In this document: positions 35,947 to 48,289 of the stretch, piece after piece
Layout of the letters: every line of letters starts with the position of its first letter
Position numbering within the stretch: the stretch's first letter is position 1
Assembly (NCBI RefSeq): GCF_964204645.1
Contig: NC_134031.1
Span: 13,959,307-14,023,306, forward strand
Reading direction: 5' to 3'
Length of the DNA: 64,000 nt
Source of the DNA: Tubulanus polymorphus
Taxonomy: Eukaryota; Nemertea; Palaeonemertea; Tubulaniformes; Tubulanidae
The notes under the pieces: model-generated
What the model was told of the DNA's origin: nothing
Seen by the model: only the letters and a program-made list of their open reading frames with translations
The model's database searches: none
Program-made: the position numbers and the translations under genes

Positions 35947-37076
35947 CCCTCTGGGAGTTCAATATCAAATAAAGATAGTTGAGCCTAGGTCTATCCTCGC
36001 TTACCAGGTTCTGTTTGGCTCACGCCAACACGAGCTCTGTCTGTAGGCCTAAGATTTTTTTGGGTGCACGGGTGGCCGCTTAGCGGCCACCAGCGATTAG
36101 CCAATCGCACGCGTGAAAAACAACGTATCTGATTGGCTTAAATACTTATAAATCTCTGGCGATGTAATAGGCCGATGAATGGTTTGCGGCCAGGGTTTGT
36201 GTGGGCGTGAGCTTCGGCTTCAGTTCCAGAGAAGATCTAGACCATTAACAAACTGACCTTGACCTGGGCTCCGGCGTAATGTCGAAGTACATAATACGTA
36301 GAATATGCGTTGCGTAATTACGAATCAATGACGGAAGTTGAATTCCGTCGTCTGTCGTCGATTTATTCGCTTCATTGGACTGTGAGTATATATTTACCAT
36401 CCATGAATACTTTCGATCCATCAATCATCGCCCAATCGGGATCTCCGAATCAGTTGAAATACTTTCCGTCTTAAGTTTTAGCAACCAACGCTGAATTTCA
36501 CGGCAAGTCATCTTATCCGGAGGCAAAGAAATCGAAGCTAGCAACCGCATTACTGAGTAACATAGCAACTTTTTTCGGTGATATCATAGCAACCGGTGGC
36601 ATGATAAGGGTTCGAGTCCCGATTTATTGCGCTGTCATATCGGGCCACAGCGTATTCAAACCGTGTGCCTAATAAATATCGAGTATCGACCTACGTTTAT
36701 CCATATACGCGAGAAAGATTCACCCTGACTGCAAACTAGTAAAGGGCCTAGAGTTGAGTAGGCTTCGCCGAGACCGGGAAGCGCGTAGCGCAGGACCCCA
36801 AAAATAGTACCTAGATCAATGGAACCAGCCACAGGTAGGGCAGTGAAACGGTAGGCTAATTCAACAAATAGGAGAGTCGACGGAAAACTGATGTATGTGC
36901 GAAATCCGTGGATCCTGAGAGGCAAATCGATGAAAAAAATAGAGGATTCCTTGGAACTATTTTGCTTGAAGTTAGAATACGGCGCCATACCAAACGTGGC
37001 AGTTCGGGGATTCCCTGCAATATCCGTACGACACCGGGGCGGTACCAATTCAAATTCAAATCATCCCGTTCCGCCT

Positions 37077-39426
37077 GAAATACGATTTCCACGAAGTCGT
37101 GTGTGAATGTATTCGTTTAAATACAATTACAGAATCTATGAAAATTGGCGTAATCACTCTCATACACAAAAGGGGGGAAAGAACACGCTTAGGAAATTGG
37201 AGACCGATTACTTTACTTTGTACAGACTATAAGATTATAACTAAAACTATTTCAAATAGGTTAATTACTGTTTTGACAGATATTATTGATCCTGATCAAA
37301 CATGTAATGTTAAAGGTAGACGGATCCATGACAATTGTCACATAATCCGTGACCTAATCCAGTATACCAACGATGAAAATATTGAGGCCTTTCTATTAGC
37401 GATCGATCAGATGAAGGCATTTGATCGAGTAGATTGGTCATATATGTTCAAATCCCTGAAATCGTTTGGCTTCGGCGAAAATATAATCAAATACATCGAA
37501 ATGTGTTATTCTGATCCCAAGTCCTTGATTAAAAGTAATGGTTTCCTTACAAATCCATTCTCTCTTGAACGAGGAGTAAGACAAGGATGCCCAATGAGTG
37601 CGCTTCTCTATATTATTGTAGCTGAAACCTTAGCAATTAGAATAAGGCGCGATCCAGAAATTGAGGGTATCACCTTGCCAAACGGGGAAGTGTGTAAAAT
37701 GAAACAATATGCTGACGATACAACCCTAACCTTAACAAGTATTGAATCAATCAAGAAACTTTTCCATGTTTTAACGGAATTTGAGCAATCTTCTGGAGCC
37801 AAAATAAATAAAGAAAAGACGGAAGGTTTATGGATTGGTGCCTCCAAGAATAGAACGGATAAACCCCTAAACCTAAATTGGTCAAACAGACACATAAAAA
37901 TATATGGCATGTATTTTGGTCTTGGTGACATCGATAAACTTAATTGGGAACGAAAGATTAACACAATTACAAACATAATAAATCAATGGCGACAGACTAA
38001 ACTGTCGTACAAAGGCAAACGGGTAGTTATTAATTCGTTCATTTTACCTGTCTTATGGTATGTCTCAGAAATTTATCCTATACCCAATATTTACGTCGAA
38101 CGTATTCAGAAAAAAATTAACGATTTTCTTTGGTCTTATGGTAAACATTATGTAAGAGCGGAGATAATCTATCAACCCTTAAGCAGTGGTGGATTAGCAA
38201 TTAATAACATTAGTTGTAGAGTAATGGCCCAAAGGGCACGAACTATCCTAGTAGAAATGAATCGAGGATCTAAATGGAGAACATTACTGAATTATTATCT
38301 TAATCAAGTGCTAGGACAGGGCTGGTCGATAGATTCCCTTATAAATGAAAATTTCATAAATAGAGAAACTCGGAATTCATACTACAAAAGCCTTTTAACC
38401 GCGTGGAAGTATGTGATGGCTCTCGTTGAACCGAAATGGTCGAAGCACGATATTAAGAATAACTTAGTGTTTAATAACCCCTCAATAACTGTCAATGGTA
38501 GGACCTTGAATTATCCAGAATATACTGACATAGGTTTAACAAATATCAAGCATTTCTTCGATGAATATGGTAATTTCAAAGATATTGATAATTTTACGCC
38601 GATATTAGTAGACGAAGGAAAACACAGCCGAATTTACGCTGCTATACCTCGCGAATGGCGGGTCACCCTGGGTGACGAAACCATTGATGATAATAAAAAA
38701 TCAGCTTACACAATTAAAATACAGAACTATAGAAAACCATTAGCTGATACTTCGATGCGCGAAATATATAATGCCATAGTCCATGCAAAATTCGGCCACA
38801 TAAAACCAATTAGTCAAAATAAAATCCAAACAATTCTAAACGAACATAACATAAATTGGGCTCAAATATGGGGAGACATTTATCATCCAATAACTGAGAA
38901 TAAATTAGGGGATATGCAATGGAGGTTTCTACACGATACCCTAGCTACAGCAACTAAACTCGTGACATGGCAAGTTTCTAACGACCCTACCTGTAAAATA
39001 TGCGGCCGTGCAGCCACTAATACGCATGTCATAATTGAATGTCCGGCAGCTGTAAGACTTTTTACTAGATTTCAAACGATAATAGCTCAGGTAGCAGAAC
39101 AACCAGCCCTCTTAACTAAACGTACAATTTGTTTTGGTTTTTCTAAACAAGCGATCATAAATCCACACAGTAGGCGTATATGTAACTATTTGATAACGGT
39201 CTTGAAATGGACACTGTATAAGAATCATCGCAAGGCATGCGCAGGAGAAACTGAACTAGATATGAAAAATTATGCTCGTAATTTTATAGCCAAACGATTG
39301 AAACAGGAGATTACGGCCAGGAAAAATATTAATGTTTGGACTCAAAATGAAACACTGATCAGATGCAACGGAAATAATTACTTTATAAATGAAATAGCAC
39401 TCAGTACGATTAATGATATTTTGTAA
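37077..39426 (+). pseudogene. Lineage A ORF2 remnant: reverse transcriptase and C-terminal domain
   Basis: The frame is open from the junction at 37077 to TAA at 39424-39426, but has no genuine start and lacks the endonuclease domain. Numbered from 37099, NWRPITLLCTDYK (33-45) is RT motif 1, AIDQMKAFDRVDW (101-113) motif A with D103, GVRQGCPMSALLY (159-171) motif B, and QYADDTTL (203-210) the catalytic YADD. A C-terminal Cys/His motif C632-x2-C635-x7-H643-x4-C648 follows. Lineage B ORF2 matches throughout, with many substitutions but conserved motifs. No internal stop or frameshift was found, so truncation appears recent. Reverse transcription by target priming is its family role; this copy cannot be autonomous. 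Confidence 0.9.
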
Positions 39427-39847
39427 GGCCAGAAAAGAGCGTTTAGGTTTCTGTAAATAGCAATTAAATCGTTTCATACATACTATACATGTGACTGTGA
39501 ATGATGACTTGATATTTCTATACTAGACAAAAGTATTCCTATTTTGTAAATATAAAGAATAATTTGTGTCATTACGGATAATGTGTAAATATTGGAAAGA
39601 ATTAAACGATGTATGTATGATGTGTAGTGAAATGTTCCAGTTAATGCAGTTTGAATTGTCTTCTTAATATACATATACGACTGTTACTAACCAGTGTTAT
39701 GAATAACGTTTAAATCGAATTGAAAAGAATTAAATATACATTTATGATTGCTTGGAATATGATGTAAATACCTCCAGTCCCCCACCTGACTCCAGTTGGT
39801 GTGATGTAGTTGTTATGGAGCCTTCCTTTTGTAAAATAAAGTTTATA

Positions 39848-39892
<45 letters not shown>
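37077..39892 (+). mobile_element. U2-targeted LINE, lineage A, 5'-truncated
   Basis: The fragment starts within ORF2 just before the reverse-transcriptase core and runs through the ORF2 stop (39426), an own 3' UTR (39427-39850) and a 42-nt poly(A) (39851-39892). GATCAAAG, part of the U2 target, follows at 39893-39900. Its left junction is not in U2 but in the spacer, after CCCGTTCCGCCT. By comparison with intact units about 509 bp of array, including the promoter and U2 nt 1-23, are missing. So a truncated insertion with target deletion, or a later recombination, created the left end. The 3' UTR is unrelated to that of lineage B. Confidence 0.88.
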
Positions 39893-39894
<2 letters not shown>

Positions 39895-39900
39895 TCAAAG

Positions 39901-40907
39901 CTGCCTCCTTTTTGGCTTCAGGATAGCAAGCTCAGTCTATTTGCGCGCGGTGGCGGCTGGAAAGTTGCCTCTGGACATCGGTCTCACCAAAAACTAAAAA
40001 ACCTGACTGTGACATTTGATTCAGCGCACTTGCCGCCTCGGTGACTCATCGACGGTCTTTCATTACGCATAGAACTGTCGGCCAGCTATTGAAGCGGCGC
40101 GTGTCTAAGATCAAAACTGTAAATAAAACCCAAAATAGACTGTATCAAATAATTGTATGTACAAATACTCGCGTGCCTGTGTCGCTTTCCTGTTGACGGT
40201 CTATCAATGCGCATAGCACTGTCCGTTGGGCCGCGACGCATCCACGCACCTGTCTATGCACTGTAAATAGAAACACAAAACTGCTCCCGTATGAAACTTA
40301 TACTTTCAGGCAAATTCAGCACCAGACGTGAAGTACCAACTGCGCACCCCTTGACGGAGAAACCCATCCTCATTGGAGCTGCATCTTCGGATACCAGGAC
40401 CGTACTCTCATCTGGATAATTTGCGTTCAAAATGTGCTACTTTAAACTAATCAACATGCAGGGCGGACAACATAGAGGAATTTACACCAATATTTACTCG
40501 GAAAATGCAAAAACTCTCGGATTATTTACACGCGGAAAACGACCAAAAAAATTAAAAAAAACGAACATTACCGATCTTAGCCCCTTATAGTTATTTTCAA
40601 AGTTAGATGTATTAATTAGGCTTTAAACAACATAAACTCCCATCAGTCGCTTGCCGGTTCAGGCTGGATGGATGATTGTTCCGACGAACCGGAACCGACA
40701 TTTTCAATTATGTACTTCGATTTAAAAAAAATGATGTAACCTCGACCGACGACAACTCAACTACATTTTGTACTTCGATTTCCGATTTCAAAAACAAACC
40801 CCCTGTTTCGCTCCCGGCAGGTGTGGTGGGTATGTAAGGGACGCCAAATCAAACGAAATTTAATCGCAAAAGTTTTTACAATTACCAGTCAAATAAATAA
40901 GAGATTA
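39901..40907 (+). mobile_element. U2-targeted LINE, lineage B, 3' end only
   Basis: The segment from CTGCCTCCTTTTTGGCTTC to AATAAGAGATTA is nearly identical to 60544-61550 of the full-length element. It begins right after GATCAAAG of lineage A's 3' flank, with AAAG shared between both partners at the junction, and ends directly at AGATCAAAGTGTAGTATCTG of U2 with no long poly(A). It is a 5'-truncated insertion into the target copy regenerated behind lineage A. Confidence 0.85.
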
Positions 40908-41073
40908 AGATCAAAGTGTAGTATCTGTTCTTATCAGCTTAATATCTGATACGCTCCCCATAGGGGAGCTTCGATATTAAACTGATTTTTGGCACTAGGT
41001 GAAGAGTCAGGGGCTTGCTCCGCCTTCGCCACGAGTTGGCCTGGTATTGCAGTACCTCCAGGATCGGCTCACT
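40908..41073 (+). pseudogene. U2 snRNA lacking its first 23 nt
   Basis: This copy begins at AGATCAAAGTGTAG directly after the LINE 3' end and is otherwise normal through stem-loop IV and the 3' box. Promoter and 5' end are gone, so a functional U2 cannot be made from it. Confidence 0.93.
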
Positions 41074-42688
41074 CCCTCTGGGAGTTCAATATCAAATAAA
41101 GATAGTTGAGCCTAGGTCTATCCTCGCTTACCAGGTTCTGTTTGGCTCACGCCAACACGAGCTCTGTCTGTAGGCCTAAGATTTTTTTGGGTGCACGGGT
41201 GGCCGCTTAGCGGCCACCAGCGATTAGCCAATCGCACGCGTGAAAAACAACGTATCTGATTGGCTTAAATACTTATAAATCTCTGGCGATGTAATAGGCC
41301 GATGAATGGTTTGCGGCCAGGGTTTGTGTGGGCGTGAGCTTCGGCTTCAGTTCCAGAGAAGATCTAGACCATTAACAAACTGACCTTGACCTGGGCTCCG
41401 GCGTAATGTCGAAGTACATAATACGTAGAATATGCGTTGCGTAATTACGAATCAATGACGGAAGTTGAATTCCGTCGTCTGTCGTCGATTTATTCGCTTC
41501 ATTGGACTGTGAGTATATATTTACCATCCATGAATACTTTCGATCCATCAATCATCGCCCAATCGGGATCTCCGAATCAGTTGAAATACTTTCCGTCTTA
41601 AGTTTTAGCAACCAACGCTGAATTTCACGGCAAGTCATCTTATCCGGAGGCAAAGAAATCGAAGCTAGCAACCGCATTACTGAGTAACATAGCAACTTTT
41701 TTCGGTGATATCATAGCAACCGGTGGCATGATAAGGGTTCGAGTCCCGATTTATTGCGCTGTCATATCGGGCCACAGCGTATTCAAACCGTGTGCCTAAT
41801 AAATATCGAGTATCGACCTACGTTTATCCATATACGCGAGAAAGATTCACCCTGACTGCAAACTAGTAAAGGGCCTAGAGTTGAGTAGGCTTCGCCGAGA
41901 CCGGGAAGCGCGTAGCGCAGGACCCCAAAAATAGTACCTAGATCAATGGAACCAGCCACAGGTAGGGCAGTGAAACGGTAGGCTAATTCAACAAATAGGA
42001 GAGTCGACGGAAAACTGATGTATGTGCGAAATCCGTGGATCCTGAGAGGCAAATCGATGAAAAAATAGAGGATTCCTTGGAACTATTTTGCTTGAAGTTA
42101 GAATACGGCGCCATACCAAACGTGGCAGTTCGGGGATTCCCTGCAATATCCGTACGACACCGGGGCGGTACCAATTCAAATTCAAATCATCCCGTTCCGC
42201 CTTTTTCCTTTCTAGACGACTATCATTTCAAAAGTTTGGATGGGCATGTGGAGAACGAAACTCACTTCTACGTAAAGTGAAGATGTTGGCGGCGGACAGC
42301 GAACGCATCCCGCAAATTGTGCGAACCACGTGTCGTAGCCTACCGACATCGTAGCGGTTACGCTTTTGGGTTGGTTCACTGAGCGTTTCACAAGTGTTTT
42401 TATCGCGACTAAAGTGTAGGATATTATCGATATTATGAATATTCGTAGGTAGTAGCAAATTTTCCGGGCATAATGAAGTTCACAATTTATTTGCATAATT
42501 TTAGATCCATCGTAGTGGCTCGAAATTAATACCGGAATATATGAAATCAATTCAATTTTCATTTGAATGCCCTATCGAAAATTAAAATCATTCAAAAAGG
42601 TATAGCGCGTACATTTTTATATGTCTCACACAGTTGATGTAAATAACGGTTGTTCGACATATATATTGAATTGCGTTCATTCAACGGT

Positions 42689-42877
42689 ATCGCTTCTCGG
42701 CCTATTGGCTAAGATCAAAGTGTAGTATCTGTTCTTATCAGCTTAATATCTGATACGCTCCCCATAGGGGAGCTTCGATATTAAACTGATTTTTGGCACT
42801 AGGTGAAGAGTCAGGGGCTTGCTCCGCCTTCGCCACGAGTTGGCCTGGTATTGCAGTACCTCCAGGATCGGCTCACT
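42689..42877 (+). ncRNA. RNU2: U2 spliceosomal snRNA, copy 13
   Basis: The first complete gene right of the LINE block. The transcript region is unchanged; the 3' box reads AAATGAAGA. Confidence 0.96.
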
Positions 42878-44492
42878 CCCTCTGGGAGTTCAATATCAAA
42901 TGAAGATAGTTGAGCCTAGGTCTATCCTCGCTTACCAGGTTCTGTTTGGCTCACGCCAACACGAGCTCTGTCTGTAGGCCTAAGATTTTTTTGGGTGCAC
43001 GGGTGGCCGCTTAGCGGCCACCAGCGATTAGCCAATCGCACGCGTGAAAAACAACGTATCTGATTGGCTTAAATACTTATAAATCTCTGGCGATGTAATA
43101 GGCCGATGAATGGTTTGCGGCCAGGGTTTGTGTGGGCGTGAGCTTCGGCTTCAGTTCCAGAGAAGATCTAGACCATTAACAAACTGACCTTGACCTGGGC
43201 TCCGGCGTAATGTCGAAGTACATAATACGTAGAATATGCGTTGCGTAATTACGAATCAATGACGGAAGTTGAATTCCGTCGTCTGTCGTCGATTTATTCG
43301 CTTCATTGGACTGTGAGTATATATTTACCATCCATGAATACTTTCGATCCATCAATCATCGCCCAATCGGGATCTCCGAATCAGTTGAAATACTTTCCGT
43401 CTTAAGTTTTAGCAACCAACGCTGAATTTCACGGCAAGTCATCTTATCCGGAGGCAAAGAAATCGAAGCTAGCAACCGCATTACTGAGTAACATAGCAAC
43501 TTTTTTCGGTGATATCATAGCAACCGGTGGCATGATAAGGGTTCGAGTCCCGATTTATTGCGCTGTCATATCGGGCCACAGCGTATTCAAACCGTGTGCC
43601 TAATAAATATCGAGTATCGACCTACGTTTATCCATATACGCGAGAAAGATTCACCCTGACTGCAAACTAGTAAAGGGCCTAGAGTTGAGTAGGCTTCGCC
43701 GAGACCGGGAAGCGCGTAGCGCAGGACCCCAAAAATAGTACCTAGATCAATGGAACCAGCCACAGGTAGGGCAGTGAAACGGTAGGCTAATTCAACAAAT
43801 AGGAGAGTCGACGGAAAACTGATGTATGTGCGAAATCCGTGGATCCTGAGAGGCAAATCGATGAAAAAATAGAGGATTCCTTGGAACTATTTTGCTTGAA
43901 GTTAGAATACGGCGCCATACCAAACGTGGCAGTTCGGGGATTCCCTGCAATATCCGTACGACACCGGGGCGGTACCAATTCAAATTCAAATCATCCCGTT
44001 CCGCCTTTTTCCTTTCTAGACGACTATCATTTCAAAAGTTTGGATGGGCATGTGGAGAACGAAACTCACTTCTACGTAAAGTGAAGATGTTGGCGGCGGA
44101 CAGCGAACGCATCCCGCAAATTGTGCGAACCACGTGTCGTAGCCTACCGACATCGTAGCGGTTACGCTTTTGGGTTGGTTCACTGAGCGTTTCACAAGTG
44201 TTTTTATCGCGACTAAAGTGTAGGATATTATCGATATTATGAATATTCGTAGGTAGTAGCAAATTTTCCGGGCATAATGAAGTTCACAATTTATTTGCAT
44301 AATTTTAGATCCATCGTAGTGGCTCGAAATTAATACCGGAATATATGAAATCAATTCAATTTTCATTTGAATGCCCTATCGAAAATTAAAATCATTCAAA
44401 AAGGTATAGCGCGTACATTTTTATATGTCTCACACAGTTGATGTAAATAACGGTTGTTCGACATATATATTGAATTGCGTTCATTCAACGGT

Positions 44493-44681
44493 ATCGCTTC
44501 TCGGCCTATTGGCTAAGATCAAAGTGTAGTATCTGTTCTTATCAGCTTAATATCTGATACGCTCCCCATAGGGGAGCTTCGATATTAAACTGATTTTTGG
44601 CACTAGGTGAAGAGTCAGGGGCTTGCTCCGCCTTCGCCACGAGTTGGCCTGGTATTGCAGTACCTCCAGGATCGGCTCACT
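44493..44681 (+). ncRNA. RNU2: U2 spliceosomal snRNA, copy 14
   Basis: Unchanged transcript region, 1804 bp downstream of copy 13, with the AAATGAAGA 3' box variant. Confidence 0.96.
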
Positions 44682-46296
44682 CCCTCTGGGAGTTCAATAT
44701 CAAATGAAGATAGTTGAGCCTAGGTCTATCCTCGCTTACCAGGTTCTGTTTGGCTCACGCCAACACGAGCTCTGTCTGTAGGCCTAAGATTTTTTTGGGT
44801 GCACGGGTGGCCGCTTAGCGGCCACCAGCGATTAGCCAATCGCACGCGTGAAAAACAACGTATCTGATTGGCTTAAATACTTATAAATCTCTGGCGATGT
44901 AATAGGCCGATGAATGGTTTGCGGCCAGGGTTTGTGTGGGCGTGAGCTTCGGCTTCAGTTCCAGAGAAGATCTAGACCATTAACAAACTGACCTTGACCT
45001 GGGCTCCGGCGTAATGTCGAAGTACATAATACGTAGAATATGCGTTGCGTAATTACGAATCAATGACGGAAGTTGAATTCCGTCGTCTGTCGTCGATTTA
45101 TTCGCTTCATTGGACTGTGAGTATATATTTACCATCCATGAATACTTTCGATCCATCAATCATCGCCCAATCGGGATCTCCGAATCAGTTGAAATACTTT
45201 CCGTCTTAAGTTTTAGCAACCAACGCTGAATTTCACGGCAAGTCATCTTATCCGGAGGCAAAGAAATCGAAGCTAGCAACCGCATTACTGAGTAACATAG
45301 CAACTTTTTTCGGTGATATCATAGCAACCGGTGGCATGATAAGGGTTCGAGTCCCGATTTATTGCGCTGTCATATCGGGCCACAGCGTATTCAAACCGTG
45401 TGCCTAATAAATATCGAGTATCGACCTACGTTTATCCATATACGCGAGAAAGATTCACCCTGACTGCAAACTAGTAAAGGGCCTAGAGTTGAGTAGGCTT
45501 CGCCGAGACCGGGAAGCGCGTAGCGCAGGACCCCAAAAATAGTACCTAGATCAATGGAACCAGCCACAGGTAGGGCAGTGAAACGGTAGGCTAATTCAAC
45601 AAATAGGAGAGTCGACGGAAAACTGATGTATGTGCGAAATCCGTGGATCCTGAGAGGCAAATCGATGAAAAAATAGAGGATTCCTTGGAACTATTTTGCT
45701 TGAAGTTAGAATACGGCGCCATACCAAACGTGGCAGTTCGGGGATTCCCTGCAATATCCGTACGACACCGGGGCGGTACCAATTCAAATTCAAATCATCC
45801 CGTTCCGCCTTTTTCCTTTCTAGACGACTATCATTTCAAAAGTTTGGATGGGCATGTGGAGAACGAAACTCACTTCTACGTAAAGTGAAGATGTTGGCGG
45901 CGGACAGCGAACGCATCCCGCAAATTGTGCGAACCACGTGTCGTAGCCTACCGACATCGTAGCGGTTACGCTTTTGGGTTGGTTCACTGAGCGTTTCACA
46001 AGTGTTTTTATCGCGACTAAAGTGTAGGATATTATCGATATTATGAATATTCGTAGGTAGTAGCAAATTTTCCGGGCATAATGAAGTTCACAATTTATTT
46101 GCATAATTTTAGATCCATCGTAGTGGCTCGAAATTAATACCGGAATATATGAAATCAATTCAATTTTCATTTGAATGCCCTATCGAAAATTAAAATCATT
46201 CAAAAAGGTATAGCGCGTACATTTTTATATGTCTCACACAGTTGATGTAAATAACGGTTGTTCGACATATATATTGAATTGCGTTCATTCAACGGT

Positions 46297-46485
46297 ATCG
46301 CTTCTCGGCCTATTGGCTAAGATCAAAGTGTAGTATCTGTTCTTATCAGCTTAATATCTGATACGCTCCCCATAGGGGAGCTTCGATATTAAACTGATTT
46401 TTGGCACTAGGTGAAGAGTCAGGGGCTTGCTCCGCCTTCGCCACGAGTTGGCCTGGTATTGCAGTACCTCCAGGATCGGCTCACT
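46297..46485 (+). ncRNA. RNU2: U2 spliceosomal snRNA, copy 15
   Basis: Unchanged transcript region with the AAATGAAGA 3' box variant, the third consecutive unit to carry it. Confidence 0.96.
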
Positions 46486-48100
46486 CCCTCTGGGAGTTCA
46501 ATATCAAATGAAGATAGTTGAGCCTAGGTCTATCCTCGCTTACCAGGTTCTGTTTGGCTCACGCCAACACGAGCTCTGTCTGTAGGCCTAAGATTTTTTT
46601 GGGTGCACGGGTGGCCGCTTAGCGGCCACCAGCGATTAGCCAATCGCACGCGTGAAAAACAACGTATCTGATTGGCTTAAATACTTATAAATCTCTGGCG
46701 ATGTAATAGGCCGATGAATGGTTTGCGGCCAGGGTTTGTGTGGGCGTGAGCTTCGGCTTCAGTTCCAGAGAAGATCTAGACCATTAACAAACTGACCTTG
46801 ACCTGGGCTCCGGCGTAATGTCGAAGTACATAATACGTAGAATATGCGTTGCGTAATTACGAATCAATGACGGAAGTTGAATTCCGTCGTCTGTCGTCGA
46901 TTTATTCGCTTCATTGGACTGTGAGTATATATTTACCATCCATGAATACTTTCGATCCATCAATCATCGCCCAATCGGGATCTCCGAATCAGTTGAAATA
47001 CTTTCCGTCTTAAGTTTTAGCAACCAACGCTGAATTTCACGGCAAGTCATCTTATCCGGAGGCAAAGAAATCGAAGCTAGCAACCGCATTACTGAGTAAC
47101 ATAGCAACTTTTTTCGGTGATATCATAGCAACCGGTGGCATGATAAGGGTTCGAGTCCCGATTTATTGCGCTGTCATATCGGGCCACAGCGTATTCAAAC
47201 CGTGTGCCTAATAAATATCGAGTATCGACCTACGTTTATCCATATACGCGAGAAAGATTCACCCTGACTGCAAACTAGTAAAGGGCCTAGAGTTGAGTAG
47301 GCTTCGCCGAGACCGGGAAGCGCGTAGCGCAGGACCCCAAAAATAGTACCTAGATCAATGGAACCAGCCACAGGTAGGGCAGTGAAACGGTAGGCTAATT
47401 CAACAAATAGGAGAGTCGACGGAAAACTGATGTATGTGCGAAATCCGTGGATCCTGAGAGGCAAATCGATGAAAAAATAGAGGATTCCTTGGAACTATTT
47501 TGCTTGAAGTTAGAATACGGCGCCATACCAAACGTGGCAGTTCGGGGATTCCCTGCAATATCCGTACGACACCGGGGCGGTACCAATTCAAATTCAAATC
47601 ATCCCGTTCCGCCTTTTTCCTTTCTAGACGACTATCATTTCAAAAGTTTGGATGGGCATGTGGAGAACGAAACTCACTTCTACGTAAAGTGAAGATGTTG
47701 GCGGCGGACAGCGAACGCATCCCGCAAATTGTGCGAACCACGTGTCGTAGCCTACCGACATCGTAGCGGTTACGCTTTTGGGTTGGTTCACTGAGCGTTT
47801 CACAAGTGTTTTTATCGCGACTAAAGTGTAGGATATTATCGATATTATGAATATTCGTAGGTAGTAGCAAATTTTCCGGGCATAATGAAGTTCACAATTT
47901 ATTTGCATAATTTTAGATCCATCGTAGTGGCTCGAAATTAATACCGGAATATATGAAATCAATTCAATTTTCATTTGAATGCCCTATCGAAAATTAAAAT
48001 CATTCAAAAAGGTATAGCGCGTACATTTTTATATGTCTCACACAGTTGATGTAAATAACGGTTGTTCGACATATATATTGAATTGCGTTCATTCAACGGT

Positions 48101-48289
48101 ATCGCTTCTCGGCCTATTGGCTAAGATCAAAGTGTAGTATCTGTTCTTATCAGCTTAATATCTGATACGCTCCCCATAGGGGAGCTTCGATATTAAACTG
48201 ATTTTTGGCACTAGGTGAAGAGTCAGGGGCTTGCTCCGCCTTCGCCACGAGTTGGCCTGGTATTGCAGTACCTCCAGGATCGGCTCACT
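48101..48289 (+). ncRNA. RNU2: U2 spliceosomal snRNA, copy 16
   Basis: Unchanged transcript region; the 3' box returns to AAATAAAGA. Confidence 0.96.

Larger units (their letters stand above)
14957..37076 (+). repeat. U2 snRNA tandem array, left block
   Basis: The unit starts at ATGATAAGGGTTCGAGTCCC (14957, 16760, ...) and repeats every 1803 or 1804 bp. Twelve complete U2 genes and a thirteenth unit cut at 37076 are present. Two unit types differ at two linked places: CCCCAAAATAG with GTGAAAAGG (units 1, 2, 3 and 5) and CCCCAAAAATAG with GTGAAACGG (unit 4 and all from unit 6 on). Near-identity over 1.8 kb shows strong homogenisation by unequal exchange or gene conversion. Short ORFs repeated in every unit lie in spacer and are not supported as genes. 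Confidence 0.95.

Noticed and set aside
37099-37101. GTG as start of a 775-codon gene
   Set aside because: The open frame continues upstream to the junction and aligns with the middle of lineage B ORF2; it is a truncation, not a start.
39851-39892. Poly(A) run as a simple assembly artefact
   Set aside because: It is followed by the expected target word GATCAAAG and preceded by a 3' UTR in the same orientation as the ORF, which fits a retrotransposon tail, though its exact length is uncertain.
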